A DNA stretch of 64,000 bases from Pyxicephalus adspersus (Eukaryota > Chordata > Amphibia > Anura > Pyxicephalidae), in the NCBI RefSeq assembly GCF_032062135.1, contig NC_092863.1, positions 20,050,490 to 20,114,489 on the forward strand, written 5' to 3'. Positions 1 to 11,556 of the stretch are shown piece by piece (within the stretch, counting starts at the first letter, position 1; every line of letters begins with the position of its first letter). Position numbers and translations under genes: made by a program. Under the pieces are notes generated by a model. It searched no databases. It worked only from the letters and a program-made list of their open reading frames with translations, and had not been told where the DNA came from.

Positions 1-1884
1 TTAGATTTACTTGAGATACACTTGAGATACACCGCAGGATTACTCTGACAACAAGGAACTGGAAGGCTTGGTCCTGTCCGCATATCATTAACCAGGGAAC
101 ATGAATGGATGAATGCACTTTCTCCAAAATTGGATGAAATATCCTTTTAATTGTCTTGATCTGAATATTGAACACCACCATACTTACCAAAAGTACACCT
201 CATTCCAGCAACACCAGCAACTGAGCCCTCTAGTATCCTGTGTAGCACTCACTAATACTACCTTTATAGGTTGTTCACATATCTGAATTTTCAACACTGG
301 AATACCATTAGTCATGTTAAGTAATATATCCCTGAAGAAGCCTACCTGTGGCGAAACGTGGTAGCCGCAAAACCTCTTTTCTCTAACCTTTTTTCCTCAC
401 ATATTCATATTTAACAGGTGGCTGTAGTATCTAGGACCAATTAGTAAGGAGACAAACATCCTCTATTCTCCACTTCTGGTATAAGTTTCTCAGAGTCTAT
501 TTTCTTTTGTGTGGCATTTGAATTATTGTTCTTTGGAGTGCTTAGAATTTCAGAGTTTGTTCTACAGAATAGGAAAGTGTCAGGAGGTTTTTTATTTTCA
601 GAGGTTACATCCTAACAAGATAGGTTGGATCTATATATACGGAGGTTTAAAACTGACCAAATAGGGAAAGGTAGGACCATAGTGCTACATGCTTTGCTGG
701 GATTTGCTGTTTTTTCTAGTTTCACTATTCTTAAATCATGGCCTCAAGGATTTGGGTTGTTTTTCAATGCATAGGGACACCATCACGCTGACTAAATATC
801 AAGACTCTTGATTTATTTTTTTACATTCAGTATGAACTGTTTTATTTAAAGCTGAGTTCACGGAGATTAAGGTGATAATTTCTGAGATTATTCCATAGTT
901 GTCATGGCTTCCCTCTTCACCATTGAGGTATTTATTTTTTTTAAATTAGGAGATGGATCAACCACCAGTTTGCAAAAACTATCATCAAATTTGTATGTAT
1001 GTCTTTTAGGCAGGAGGACTTGGAGGAAGGTGTTTCAAGTTTGTATAGACATGACCCAGTACATTTATCAGATATTATTAAATTCTAAAAATTTAGGGCT
1101 ACAAACAGTGGTTGAATTGGTCACAGTTTGGGGTGACAACATAATTGTTTGATGATGCTGTCCGGTGGAGGTTAATTAAATTATCCTGGAATTTGAGTCA
1201 TGGAAACTGGTGAAAATAAGATATTGTGGTTTTAAGAAAGTAATAATAGTTGGAAATTGTAAGATGAGTTAGGATAACAACCATTAACAAAGGCCATGGC
1301 CATTAAATACCATGTGTATGAGGTTATTATTTATATGTAATGGTTCATATTTAGATAACTATAATCCAGGCTATAATCGCATAGACTACACTAGCATACC
1401 CAACACCATTATGCTTGTCCCTGAGGCACAGCATAAGTAGAACATGGCTTCCACTGAGAGAGTTGTAAACATTCCTTTTTGTGACATGGGGTTTAAGTTG
1501 AATTTCTAGGTGTTTACTAGCTGGCCAAAGTTCTCAAAATCGACCAACCTGACAGTCAGCAGTTGTTTTCTAGAGTTTGGTAGGCCTAGGTCTTCATCCA
1601 GATAATGCAAAATCCAGAACATTCTTCAGGTAGGTTAAGAGCTCCTGTTCTAGGTGCTTTGATATTGGTAGTGGCAACCCTGGATAGCAAAACAAAGATA
1701 CTGTTGATAAGTCTAAGCTCTCAGTACAGATAAGTATGCATCTGACAAGATGATTGATATCATCCAGTCCTTTTGAATTGCTGTTAATTAGCTTTGTAGT
1801 GACTCCTTTTGAAAGCTCTTCCAATACAAACACAAGCACTGAAGAGCAAAACTGAAGAATTGTTTTGGCAAAAGACAATCTTTC
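1..1884. other. Intergenic, no gene recognised
   Basis: AT-rich sequence with short ORFs only, none resembling a known protein. The one structured element is the hammerhead-like core at 332-356 described separately. Confidence 0.5.
332..356 (+). other. Hammerhead-ribozyme-like core, possible Penelope-type relic
   Basis: CTGAAGA is followed by GCC, a seven-base loop, GGC and then GAAAC, the order of the conserved boxes around stem II of a hammerhead ribozyme. One extra A lies between the first box and the stem. Similar minimal hammerheads occur in Penelope-like retroelements. No reverse transcriptase is visible nearby, so this could be chance. Confidence 0.25.
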
Positions 1885-1960
1885 TGTGTAATTTCTCAAT
1901 CTCAAAAAAAAAAAAAAAAAAATGTGTAATTTCTCAATCTCAAAAAAAAAAAAAAAAAAA
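1885..1960. repeat. Two-copy 38-base tandem duplication with poly(A)
   Basis: The unit TGTGTAATTTCTCAATCTC followed by about 18-19 A occurs at 1885 and again at 1923, nearly identical. It looks like a recent local duplication, perhaps by slippage between A tracts. Confidence 0.8.
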
Positions 1961-4665
1961 GATTAATGGAATTGTGATCAGGGACAATCTGGCCCCCACA
2001 TGAGGTTCTAACTGAAAGTGCACACCCTTCGAGAATAATGTATCTGAAGGTTTGCTGAACTGTTATTTTAGCTTTGACATCCCACTTGAAGATTTAAAGT
2101 ATTTTATCCCTGTTGTAGGTTTACCTTCATAAGCACTAAGGAGTTTTATTTATGTGGGGCCAACCATAGAGTCTTCAAACATCTAAAAGTGTTAAAATTG
2201 AGTTGTACAGGTGGCTCTTTATTTGTGAACCTGACATATGGGAACATATGGCAAGATGAGAAAATAAAAGAATAAAATCAAACAAAATATTGGGTAGGTA
2301 ACACATGTACCTTGACTAGCCAACTGACATCTGAAGTTGTCCTGTGGTATTTGACACCAGATTTGCAGCAGATCCTTCAAATCACACTTTCTCTGCCAAT
2401 CTGCCTTCTTCCCATAATTGATCTTGCTGCCATCTCTTTCCCAGGTAAGTAAGACACATGTACCAAGTCATCCTGATGACCTATTAAAATGTAATTCATC
2501 AACCAGACTACCTTCCATCTTTTCTTTATATGGTCCAGTTTCAACACATCTTTGATTGATGCGGTATTTGTGAGTTGATGCGTGCTCATGTATTATATCT
2601 GAAGTGCCTGTTTATTGAACGGATAGGGTATTGTCACACTAGCCTAGTATAGCAGATGTTTGGAGACCAATAGTATAGTGGGAAGCGGGACACTGAGCTC
2701 CTACTGCAGGTAAGTGATATGTAGGCATTACTCTTCCTGGCTAACAACTCTAACAACTCTAGCTGAACTGTAAAATCTCTACAAATATTTGCAACTGCAG
2801 ATTAGAAGTGGAGCACCTGTGAGCACAGATGGATTTCGCTGTAACATTCGGGCACAACATGTCCAAAGTTCTGGCTATCTGACCTGCTCTTTAATGTTCT
2901 ACCTTTTAGGAACAAATTAACATTTCATGCTGTAAAAAAATCCTACCCGTCAAGTTTTTTTTTTTTTTGCGTTTTTTAGTTGTTAGTGTAATGTTCTGAA
3001 AAAGAACATATGTATTACCCTCCAGTACCATAAAGAAGTTTTTCAGAAAACTCAAAAATTATTTCTACATTACAATGTAGCTTCAATATACACAAAAATG
3101 TTTTATGAGCTGCTATTGATATAGGGTACCAAGGGTCAGTTATAAAAAATCTAAACTCTTCCCTACTTACAGAAGACAGATGAATGACATAGACGTTTGG
3201 TCACACAAGGTGATTTGTTTCATTTTCTTGTCCTCCTAATGGCTCCACTGTAAAACATATTTACATTAATTTGCATCCTCCTTTGACGTTCACTGCAGGT
3301 GCTGCATATAACCGTTGTAATATATTTTGTTTACAAACTTTTAATCTGTTTTTCGTAGTCGTCATCATCACATAGTAGAAGCAAATCAACCAGGAAGAAA
3401 ACAAAAAAAAAAAAACCTTAAAGAAAAAATAAATTTCCTAGGTTTCAGTTAATATTTTGTTTAAAGAGTCTCTTCCTTCCAACACAGACCTAATATACCT
3501 GGGGGACCAGAGTATGGTTCCAACATTGGGTATTGTTCAAGAATAAACACATTCTGGGAGGAATCTGGCAAGTCTGCAAGACAATGTCATTCATGGTGAC
3601 CTATTACCCTAAAGTCATGGGCACAAATGACATAGTGGGCCCCAATGGAGGTTTCCACAAGGAAAATTAAAATCAGCATTCTAAGATATTGGGACAAGAT
3701 CTGCTCAGTTTTCATTCTTAACTTTCAATTGAATAGGTAACAATTATATCAGATGCCAGCAAGAGCAACTATGGGCACTTTGTTTTGGATAGTCCTAGGA
3801 GATTGACCCGGCCCAGTAATGGATGACAGTCCCAAATGTACTGAAACTGTACTAAGTGGCCTCCCAAGGTCTTCTAGTTTTTAAACCTATCTTATTTGAA
3901 AAATGGGGATGTGGAATGAGCATTACCATGTCAGCCAAATAGATTTAAAGAAAATCTATATCCTTTGATGTTTAAATTCAAAACAGTAGTCATCAATAAA
4001 TGGTCTTTACATCAGAAATCCCTCAACTGTGGGCCAGTGGTCCTTCCTCCGACAAGTGGACCTGGTGCAACCTTGACAAACCACAGGGTAACTTCACCTC
4101 AATGTTTTCCCTTGGCAGCAAGCCATGGGGTCAGTTGAGCTGACAGTGGGCTGTTTTTTCCTCCCGCTGCTTTGGGTTTACAGGTTCCTGAAGAGTTTCT
4201 TGAAGGAGCTGACTTTTTTTAGCAATCATTCTAATGGCTGTGGTGCATGCTCCTAAGGTAACCTCCTCCCTATTTCAAATTTCTTCTTGTTCTCATCCCA
4301 CGTTGCATCCAAACAAAAAAAAAAATACCACCTGATGTCCTGGATCTTGACATGCAAAGAAGCTTACACCTAGACTGCTGTGAATGGGTGCTAAAAACCC
4401 ATATGAAAGCCAGGAAAACTATTACCAATACCATATATATTTAGTTTTGCAATAATTTTGAGTCTTTGCTTTCTCCTTTCTAGTGGGGGTTCCATGATGT
4501 AATGCCTTGCACTCTGGACTCTTGATCTGCCAATCAGTGTTCAGAACTCTGTGGGACCTTCTTGTGTTGGGTGTTGTGTGTGTTACTGCAACGAAACTCA
4601 TTGAGATCCAGCAGTTGCTCATCATGTGGTGCATTATCCATGGGGTCATCATGGTTACCCAATAC
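1961..4665. other. Intergenic, nothing recognised
   Basis: Read on both strands. There are only short ORFs and short A or T runs. No conserved exon, tRNA-like fold or terminal inverted repeat was recognised. Confidence 0.5.
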
Positions 4666-4936
4666 CAGAGGTCAGCAAACTCCAGCCTTTAGGCCAGATA
4701 CTGGAGCCGGAGCCACATGTGGCTCTTAAGCCTCTGTGTTGTTGCTCCTTTCCCTATTTACTACGGCTGGCGTTAACACTTCCACCACCGGGGCAAATAG
4801 GGGACATTCCTTTTCCTCCGTATGCATTGCGGAGGAGAGGGATTTCCCTTTTGGGGGTGTTCCTGGGAGTCTGGGCTAGGGTGCTCCTGCCTACCCCTGA
4901 AATGGCCTATAGGCCAAAAAAGTTTGCTGACCTCTG
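4666..4936. mobile_element. hAT-type MITE with perfect 8-base target duplication
   Basis: The element begins CAGAGGTCAGCAAACT and ends in its exact inverse complement, a perfect 16-base terminal inverted repeat. It is flanked on both sides by CCCAATAC (4658-4665 and 4937-4944), a perfect 8-base target-site duplication as expected for hAT transposition. It is 271 bases with no coding capacity, so non-autonomous. Confidence 0.9.
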
Positions 4937-4944
4937 CCCAATAC

Positions 4945-7569
4945 CATAAGCTTTGCTAAGCACCAATGAGGCAGTGTTCGCATAAATACAACTTACTCTG
5001 GAACTTCTTTTAGTGTAGGACTTGGGTTCAACACACTGAAGGGTCACTTAACACCCTAAATCATTTAATTCCTCATGACAAATTTAGAGTATTAATCCCC
5101 CAGGAAGCTAGATTACTGGAAGGGGACCTATCTTGTGCTCGATTTTGCTCATATCAGATGCATTTAGACCAGGGTCAAGATCTCACTGGGGCTGCTGTCC
5201 CTAAAGGCAGCCATTTTCGTGGTGATTTTTGTGAATTGTGGTCAGAAGAATTTTAGAGTTTATATTGAGTGCCTAAAAGCCTTCTACCACCTTTCTTTCC
5301 AGACAGGACAGTTATGTGGCCCATGCTTGGCATGCTTAGCCTGAATGTTACACTGACTTTTTTTGTGATCTGGAGAGTGTGCTCACCTCATTCTTTAAGT
5401 GGATGGGTCAACAGCCCTGCAAACTTTACATCAGCAGTATTCTCCAAGATTACCTCTCTAGTTGTACTCTCTTCCCTCTAAGAACAGGAGATCGCAAAGT
5501 TACTTGTCTATTTTTAAGGAAATAATAATATTCCTATTAATACTGTTTGTGTAAAGAATGTTGGAAATTTTCTGCACTTTATATTCTATCTAACTTGTAG
5601 CTGTTTTATTGTCCGGTCCTTAACTAGTTCTTAAGCATCTGTTTAAGTTAGTCTGTAGTGCTTGTATATTCTGATCTACCTTGTATTGGCATGGTCTTGG
5701 CAAGGCAATTATGTGGGTTGTATATTGGAATATGTTCTGTCATACAAGCCCTTCTACATCTGCAATGGCTCTGGTGAAGACCCGGGATTTCTGCACTCTG
5801 GTAACAACTATTTACCATCAGGCAATGTAGTATGTTTGTATTTGTTTCTTGTGTTCTGTACTAGATTTCCACAGTGTTAATAAGTTTCTGCATTACAGAA
5901 GTTCCCAATTCCGACAAGATAAAGCCTGCAATTATGGATTAAGCTTCTCCAGTCTTCAGTTTTTTCGAAACCTAAGACGGGATCTACTGCATTGAGTAAT
6001 TGTTACTTTATTTTTACACCTGTACAAACAAATCATGTAAATGTCACTACCTTAGATGTTAGATTGCTTGGGCATTGTTACAATATCAAGTAAGACCTGG
6101 AATCTGTAACAGTTTTTCACTTAGGCCTAGAATGGCATAGGAAGTCTAGTTCAGGTAATGTGTGTGTTTTTCCTGTCACATAACATCTATATCTCTACAG
6201 GATATAAGAGCATTGTTTTTAAATGTCCAGAGAAGAACTACAAGTAATACTAAAACTACCAAATCTCACTCTTTAAGATTACTGAGATCAGACAAACCCA
6301 ACACTGGTGGAGAGCATCACCGTCAATTATATCTAACTACTTTGTTAACAATTAGCATCTCAGCTGGTTTTAAAATAATTCTAAACTCTGTTTTCTATGA
6401 GTGAAAAACACTTGGACTGAAGAGGAAAAATGTCATGTTTGAACACTGCAGGCGTTCTAAAGTTTTCTAGTATCTGAAATGCTTCTATGCTTAGTCACTG
6501 GATGTCAATGGCTCTGCTGCCAGTAAAATTAAACTATCCACATACTGCAGTCTGACAAGCTGTTAATAATACACAACAGAAAACAAAAGTTTATGCAAGT
6601 GATACTAAATGTTGGGGAATATATTTATAATTTAGTAATGCTACAGTCCAAAAGGATGAAAAATGACAAAACGTGGCGTACACTGTGAACACAAACAGTT
6701 CTTATTTGCATGGAGTTGTGGGTCAGGAGGTAATTTATTAGGTGTATGATTCGGTCTGTAGGTATCAATTGTTTATGGTATATGTGAAATTCTGCTGTTC
6801 CTTCTTTTGTGAGATACATTTCCTGACAGCTCCCTGTCAGCACACTAATAGGTTAATCCCCCGGGTTCACCGTGTCATCACCCACCTTGTTGGAGTAAAT
6901 ACCTGGCAGTCCATTGATCCTGACCTAGGTGAAGCCCCCCCCAACTGGCTTTGAAATATTGCCAGATGGAAAGCCCCACTGCTGGCCCTTTGGGGAATGC
7001 TGTAGCCTCAGGATGTTCACAGGCACGTAAGATGGCTGTGTCTTCGGAGCCCCCGTACCTTTGGCTTACATTCAGTCATGGTGATAGGCAGTATCCTGGT
7101 TTTCCAATGACGCCAAAGGTGCAATGACGTCAGCTGCGTGTGCGCAGGGTGATTTTATTGCAGCTTCTGCCATTTTGCTTTGCCCTGCTGTTCATGTGTC
7201 CTATCTGCTGTTGTGTAAGGGACAGGACTGATTTTAAAGCAGTGGAGGTTCTGGCTGTCCATAGCCACCCAGTATAGGAAGGCTCTCTCTGCTACTCTCA
7301 AGCAACACTTTTTTTTTTTTAAACCCTTTCTTACTGAGGCTGATACAGTCATATTATCCTAGGCAGATAGAATTTCACAGAGTCAGCCTCTATCAAAGAC
7401 CAGTTCATATAAAGAAAGTAAGGGATGCACAATAGGTTAATGGTGTTGTGTACTCTATTGCAGACTGATTTTTACATCCATTAGCCCTAAGAGAGCTGAA
7501 AAGAGCTCTATACGTTCAAACAGTTGGCCAGGGAAATTACCTCTGCTAGCAGCAAATCACCCCTTAGTG
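4945..7569. other. Intergenic, nothing recognised with confidence
   Basis: Short ORFs only. Around 7105-7155 there is a CpG-bearing patch with TGACGTCA (a CRE) and GCGTGTGCGCAG. It resembles similar patches in this window's MITEs, so I do not call it a promoter. Confidence 0.4.
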
Positions 7570-7860
7570 CAGGGGTGTCCAAACTTTTTGCAAAGAGGGC
7601 CAGTTTTGGTGAGGTGAAAATGTGTGGGGGCCGACCATTGAGCCTGACATTCTTTGAACTATTAACATGCACGGGCAAGCTTGGCCACTCTTCAAATGCC
7701 AAGCACCATGACAGTTTATTTGTATGTATGTGTATATATACACACACACAATTATGTGGCAGAGTAACTAACAGTTGTAAAATTCAACAATACCAGTAAC
7801 ATTGAAGTTTTTTAATATTAATATTCAAAACAAGCGATAATACAGCACGAAACACTTGGA
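7570..7860 (+). mobile_element. hAT (Charlie-like) fragment
   Basis: Begins CAGGGGTGTCCAAACTTTTT and runs into GCAAAGAGGGCCAG, the typical 5' end of a widespread hAT-Charlie-like family. The matching 3' end is not seen, so the copy is truncated. A short CA/TA microsatellite sits inside it (about 7730-7750). Confidence 0.6.
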
Positions 7861-9094
7861 GGATGATTCATGCATATGTGGTTTGCGTGTGTGTGTGTTT
7901 TAAAGTCTCTAATTTTTCCTTTTTCTACTATTTGTTAATTTTTGAATGTAAATTTTGACTTTTCCTTAGTTTGGCTTTTTGCTAAGGTAGTTAGGCAGAA
8001 GGGAAGAAATAAGCCCATAACACCCTAAAAAGACAAACTTCCATCCTGATGGTGATGTGGGCACAATGGCCCTCTTTAGCCTTCCAGTTAGGTTTTTAGA
8101 GAGAAACAGAAACCTCAAAGCCAGGAAGGAGCATCACCCTGGACTTGGGCCTCTTCTTTGCTGTACCCCTGCCCAAGCATCAGATACAGCTTCCTCCAGT
8201 TCATGATGGACTATCCAGGCAATGCCTCCCTCATCAGGACCATAACAGATGGTATGTGCACCCTGCTACTGCTGTAGCAAGGACACAACATCTAGCATGG
8301 TCTAAACAAGAACTATATGTTCTAACACTGGGACTGGTAGTACTTTGTATGTTGGGGTACACAGTGATATGTAATTCATCACCATTTGCAGTTGTACCAT
8401 AGTAGTACTGGTAACACCTTGTCAGAAATCTCCAACAGACAGAAAGCTCTTGCATGCAGCTAATGACCACAAAAAGATGCCAGAATTCTCTGCTCATACA
8501 CCTCTCGACAAAGGGTTTCTTAGAGTGAACAACATTATGTTTATGGATGACCTTTTGGCTCCCAGAGTAACAGATCAGATACATTTTACTACATTTGGTT
8601 TAGCTGGCTACAATTTTGTGAATCTCCCATCTAACATATACTTAAAAAAAAGACCCTCATTCCACATCGGCTTCCGGCTTCTCTTTTGCCGCCAATGACT
8701 GTTTCCTGATTCAAACTACGTACTTTAGCAGTTTTTACGGATGTAATGACACAGATGGACTGTGTACTATTAAAAAAAAATAATAAAACTGATTTATTCG
8801 TCTATCTTCTTTCCATCGCAGGGTGCTGCCATCTTCTTTCTCTTCTTCGGCTATCTAGATTGGTTGTGCAGAGATGATGTAACTCCTGCACAGGCATGTG
8901 GGAAATAGTTTATCCCCAGCACACACAGGGCCAGGCAACCAGTGTCACCATATCTGTTGTAGTAAACCAGTTGCACTGCCTTTGGCTTTTGACACTCTGC
9001 TTTGATGCAATTCTGTTTAAAGGATTTAAACTAATTGGCCTGTTTTTTTTTTTATCTACCATTCTTTAAACCATATTTTTTTTATTCAGCTTTG
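7861..9094. other. Intergenic, nothing recognised
   Basis: Short ORFs only. An antisense ORF of 116 codons at 8584-8234 has no recognisable motif and is not accepted as a gene. Confidence 0.4.
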
Positions 9095-9470
9095 TAATGT
9101 ACACCTGTTCAACTGCTCATAATATCTAGTTAGCCAGTCACATGGCAGCAACTTATTAAGGCATGTACAGCTTGGCAAGGCAGCCTCAAGTTCAAACCAA
9201 GCATCCCACTGGGGAAGAACGGTGATTTAATTGACTGTGAATGTGGCATGGTTATTGTTGACAGACAGGCTGGTCAGAGTGTTTCAGACACACAACTATC
9301 TCTGGAATTAGGAGAATGGTCTCAAAAAGGATTTAAAGAATTATTAGAAAGGTGCCACTGGTTACAACTAAGGTATAACAGAAGAGGATCTCTAAATGCA
9401 CATCAAAGCCTGAAACAAATGGTTTAACAGCAAAAGATCATCTCTGCTGGTCAAACAGATCTGTAGTGGG
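9095..9470 (+). mobile_element. Tc1-like transposon relic (5' end and broken transposase)
   Basis: The translation shows DCECGMVIVDRQAGQSVSDT, then EWSQKGFKE, and after an internal deletion RYNRRGSLNAHQSLKQM. These match the order of the helix-turn-helix part of a Tc1-like transposase family known in fish and frogs (ARRAGLSISET, REWSEK, RYNQG, RTLKQM). The upstream sequence (CCTGTTCAACTGCTC) also fits this family. There is no catalytic domain, and stops and deletions make it non-functional. Confidence 0.7.
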
Positions 9471-10394
9471 TACTTATAAAATATATATATAATATATTTT
9501 AGACCTGCCCAGCCATAGTCCCCTATTGGCCAAAGGTCAATCGTCTTCTATGTGATGTCATGTGTGTCATCAGATTAGATATACCTTCTCATTTATTGAG
9601 ATTACATGTACAGACCCCTTTTCATTTAATCAGTTGGTAAACCATGTATGGACCGCTACAAAATATCCTATGAAAAATAAATCTATGAAATGTTATGAAA
9701 TAGATATTAGTCCTCTCATCCCTACCTTACCCAATATGAACACAATTGATAGATGTACATGTAAAGATGGGCAGTTACCTGAACTCCTCAAAGTTGATTT
9801 TTTTTTTTTAATTTCTTAGAGTGCAGCAGTTCATGCACAGAATGTCCTGTCTAACCCATTCTGTAATTATTTGTAACAATATGTTGGGGTGGATTTTCTT
9901 GTAGCTCAATACCCTTTGTGCCATAACCTGTTTAAAAGCGTGGACTTCAACAACTGTATTTTCTGTGTTTATACGCTTTTCTTGTGTTGCTTAAAAAAAA
10001 CCCAAAAACCTTAGATTCTAAGAAAACCTTAAATGTTCTAAGAACTTGGCAGCATGGAAAGTGAATACTCGTGTACTTTGTATATCCATGCATAGAAAAC
10101 TTTATATTCCACAGAAGAAACAGGGTCTGTAAAAGCAACAGCGGAACCATCTCTGTCCCTTTAACCTGGTAGCAACATCTGTGGGAGTCATGCCTAATGA
10201 AATATAAAGCAACAAGTAGCTAACTATAGTTAGCAACAAAGTATTGAAATAATTAGGGAGAAGCACCAGTAAGACAGTGGGTATGTTCAAACAGTCCATG
10301 CTCCATAAAGAGAAACCTTAAAGCATACAAAACATAAAAGCAAAAACACTTTTAGAAACCATAATTCAGAAAGACAAAAAACACTGGTATATTA
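9471..10394. other. Intergenic, nothing recognised
   Basis: AT-rich, short ORFs only. It lies between the Tc1-like relic and the probable end of NPEPPS. Confidence 0.4.
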
Positions 10395-11403
10395 TACACT
10401 CACATTGTATCTTTATTAACGCCAACTGTTTTTATTTTTGTAGTTTTTTTTTATTTCGGTGATTTAAAACAATAGCACAAAAGAGGAATCCGGTAAGCAA
10501 GTCTGAGAACCAAGGCCTATGGCCCTGCCACTATGCCATTAGGCTTCACAAACCCACAATCTGGGAGACCTAGAAATTATAAAGGGAAAGGAGAGGATAG
10601 ACAGGGGAGAAACATTAAGAACAGCCCTACTTGCTTTTTTTCAGCATTATTAGGAGATCTACATTAAGGACAAGTCCATCGGCACCAAACAAGTTGCCGC
10701 ATAGGCCTTCAGTTCTGAAAGGGGTTAATGGTCCAGGCCAATGAAAAGTTGCATCATGGGCATGAGAGTGAAGTAATTGGGCTCAGACCCCAAGAGTAAA
10801 TATTCCTTCCAGCACAATAGGTTAAACTCTAAAACAGACAACAGGCAACCAACAGTTACAGTATTCTTATGAGGGAAAGTACAAGAGGTAATCAAGGGAG
10901 CAAACAGGAGGAGATATCCCCTTGTCAAAAATAAAAGACTGTCTATATACCCAGCCACCTTTCATACCCGGCCTTGGCTAAATCACACTCTGTAATAACC
11001 TGTCAGGTTGCGCCCCTCCTTACCTACCTACAGCTAACTTCCTAAAGCAGTGTCCGATACACCTACCCCACATATACACCAATAGAAAAGTCCCTCTCCT
11101 GGTCTACTCTCAAACAGAATTCCCTCTGAATGTTTATGAGATATTCACAGTTAGCAGCTTGATGCTACTTTTATTTTCCTTATGTACAGACTGACTGGAC
11201 AATTTAATAAAATCCCTAAGGAGTTACTTGGGAAGTAAGCAGGAGCCGATTGGGTTTCTGTTTTTTTGGACCAGCTCCTCGGTAGGTGGGAAGGGGTGTT
11301 GAGGGATGAGGGAGGACAGGTACAGAGCCTCCCATGGAGGGGGCCTAGGGTCTAGCCTGTTGGGGCGGTGAGACAGCAGGCGGATGGGAATGACTGCGCA
11401 CAT
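10395..11403 (-). other. NPEPPS: Probable NPEPPS 3' UTR
   Basis: The stretch after the stop holds no ORF or repeat that I recognise. The best poly(A) signal is AATAAA on the minus strand at 10417-10412, followed by a GT-rich stretch (TGTGAGTGT) around 10400, which would give a UTR of about 1 kb. An earlier AATAAA lies near 11170 and could give a short form. The end point is inferred. Confidence 0.4.
10412..10417 (-). terminator. Candidate poly(A) signal AATAAA
   Basis: TTTATT on the plus strand reads AATAAA in the NPEPPS direction, with GT-rich sequence within about 15 bases downstream. It is one of several AATAAA hexamers in the region and was chosen for its downstream element. Confidence 0.35.
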
Positions 11404-11556
11404 TCACACAGCAGACGAAGGGGACTTGCGCAGCAGTAGATATTGGTGCATGGCATCACCATCTCTCTTCAGCCAGGCAGCATTCAAGATTATATTTTCA
11501 CAGCACTGTTGCACCGTACGTTCTGCAGAAGGCGCTGGATGAGCTTCAAAAAATGC
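11404..11556 (-). CDS. NPEPPS: NPEPPS exon 23, C-terminus and stop
   Basis: Residues 826-875 ([20 protein letters not shown]... to [10 protein letters not shown]), ending in TGA at 11406-11404. [11 protein letters not shown] and LNAAWLKRD match the family C-terminus. The last ten residues differ from human, as is common there. The acceptor is CACTAG. Confidence 0.96.
   Translation of the reverse strand, partial: AFFEAHPAPSAERTVQQCCENIILNAAWLKRDGDAMHQYLLLRKSPSSAV

Noticed and set aside
7105..7155. TGACGTCA and GCGTGTGCGCAG patch as a promoter for a downstream gene such as KPNB1, the human neighbour
   Set aside because: No KPNB1 exon is visible in the 11 kb beyond NPEPPS, and similar patches occur inside MITEs here.
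8234..8584. 116-codon minus-strand ORF as a gene
   Set aside because: No recognisable domain, no splice context and low-complexity composition.
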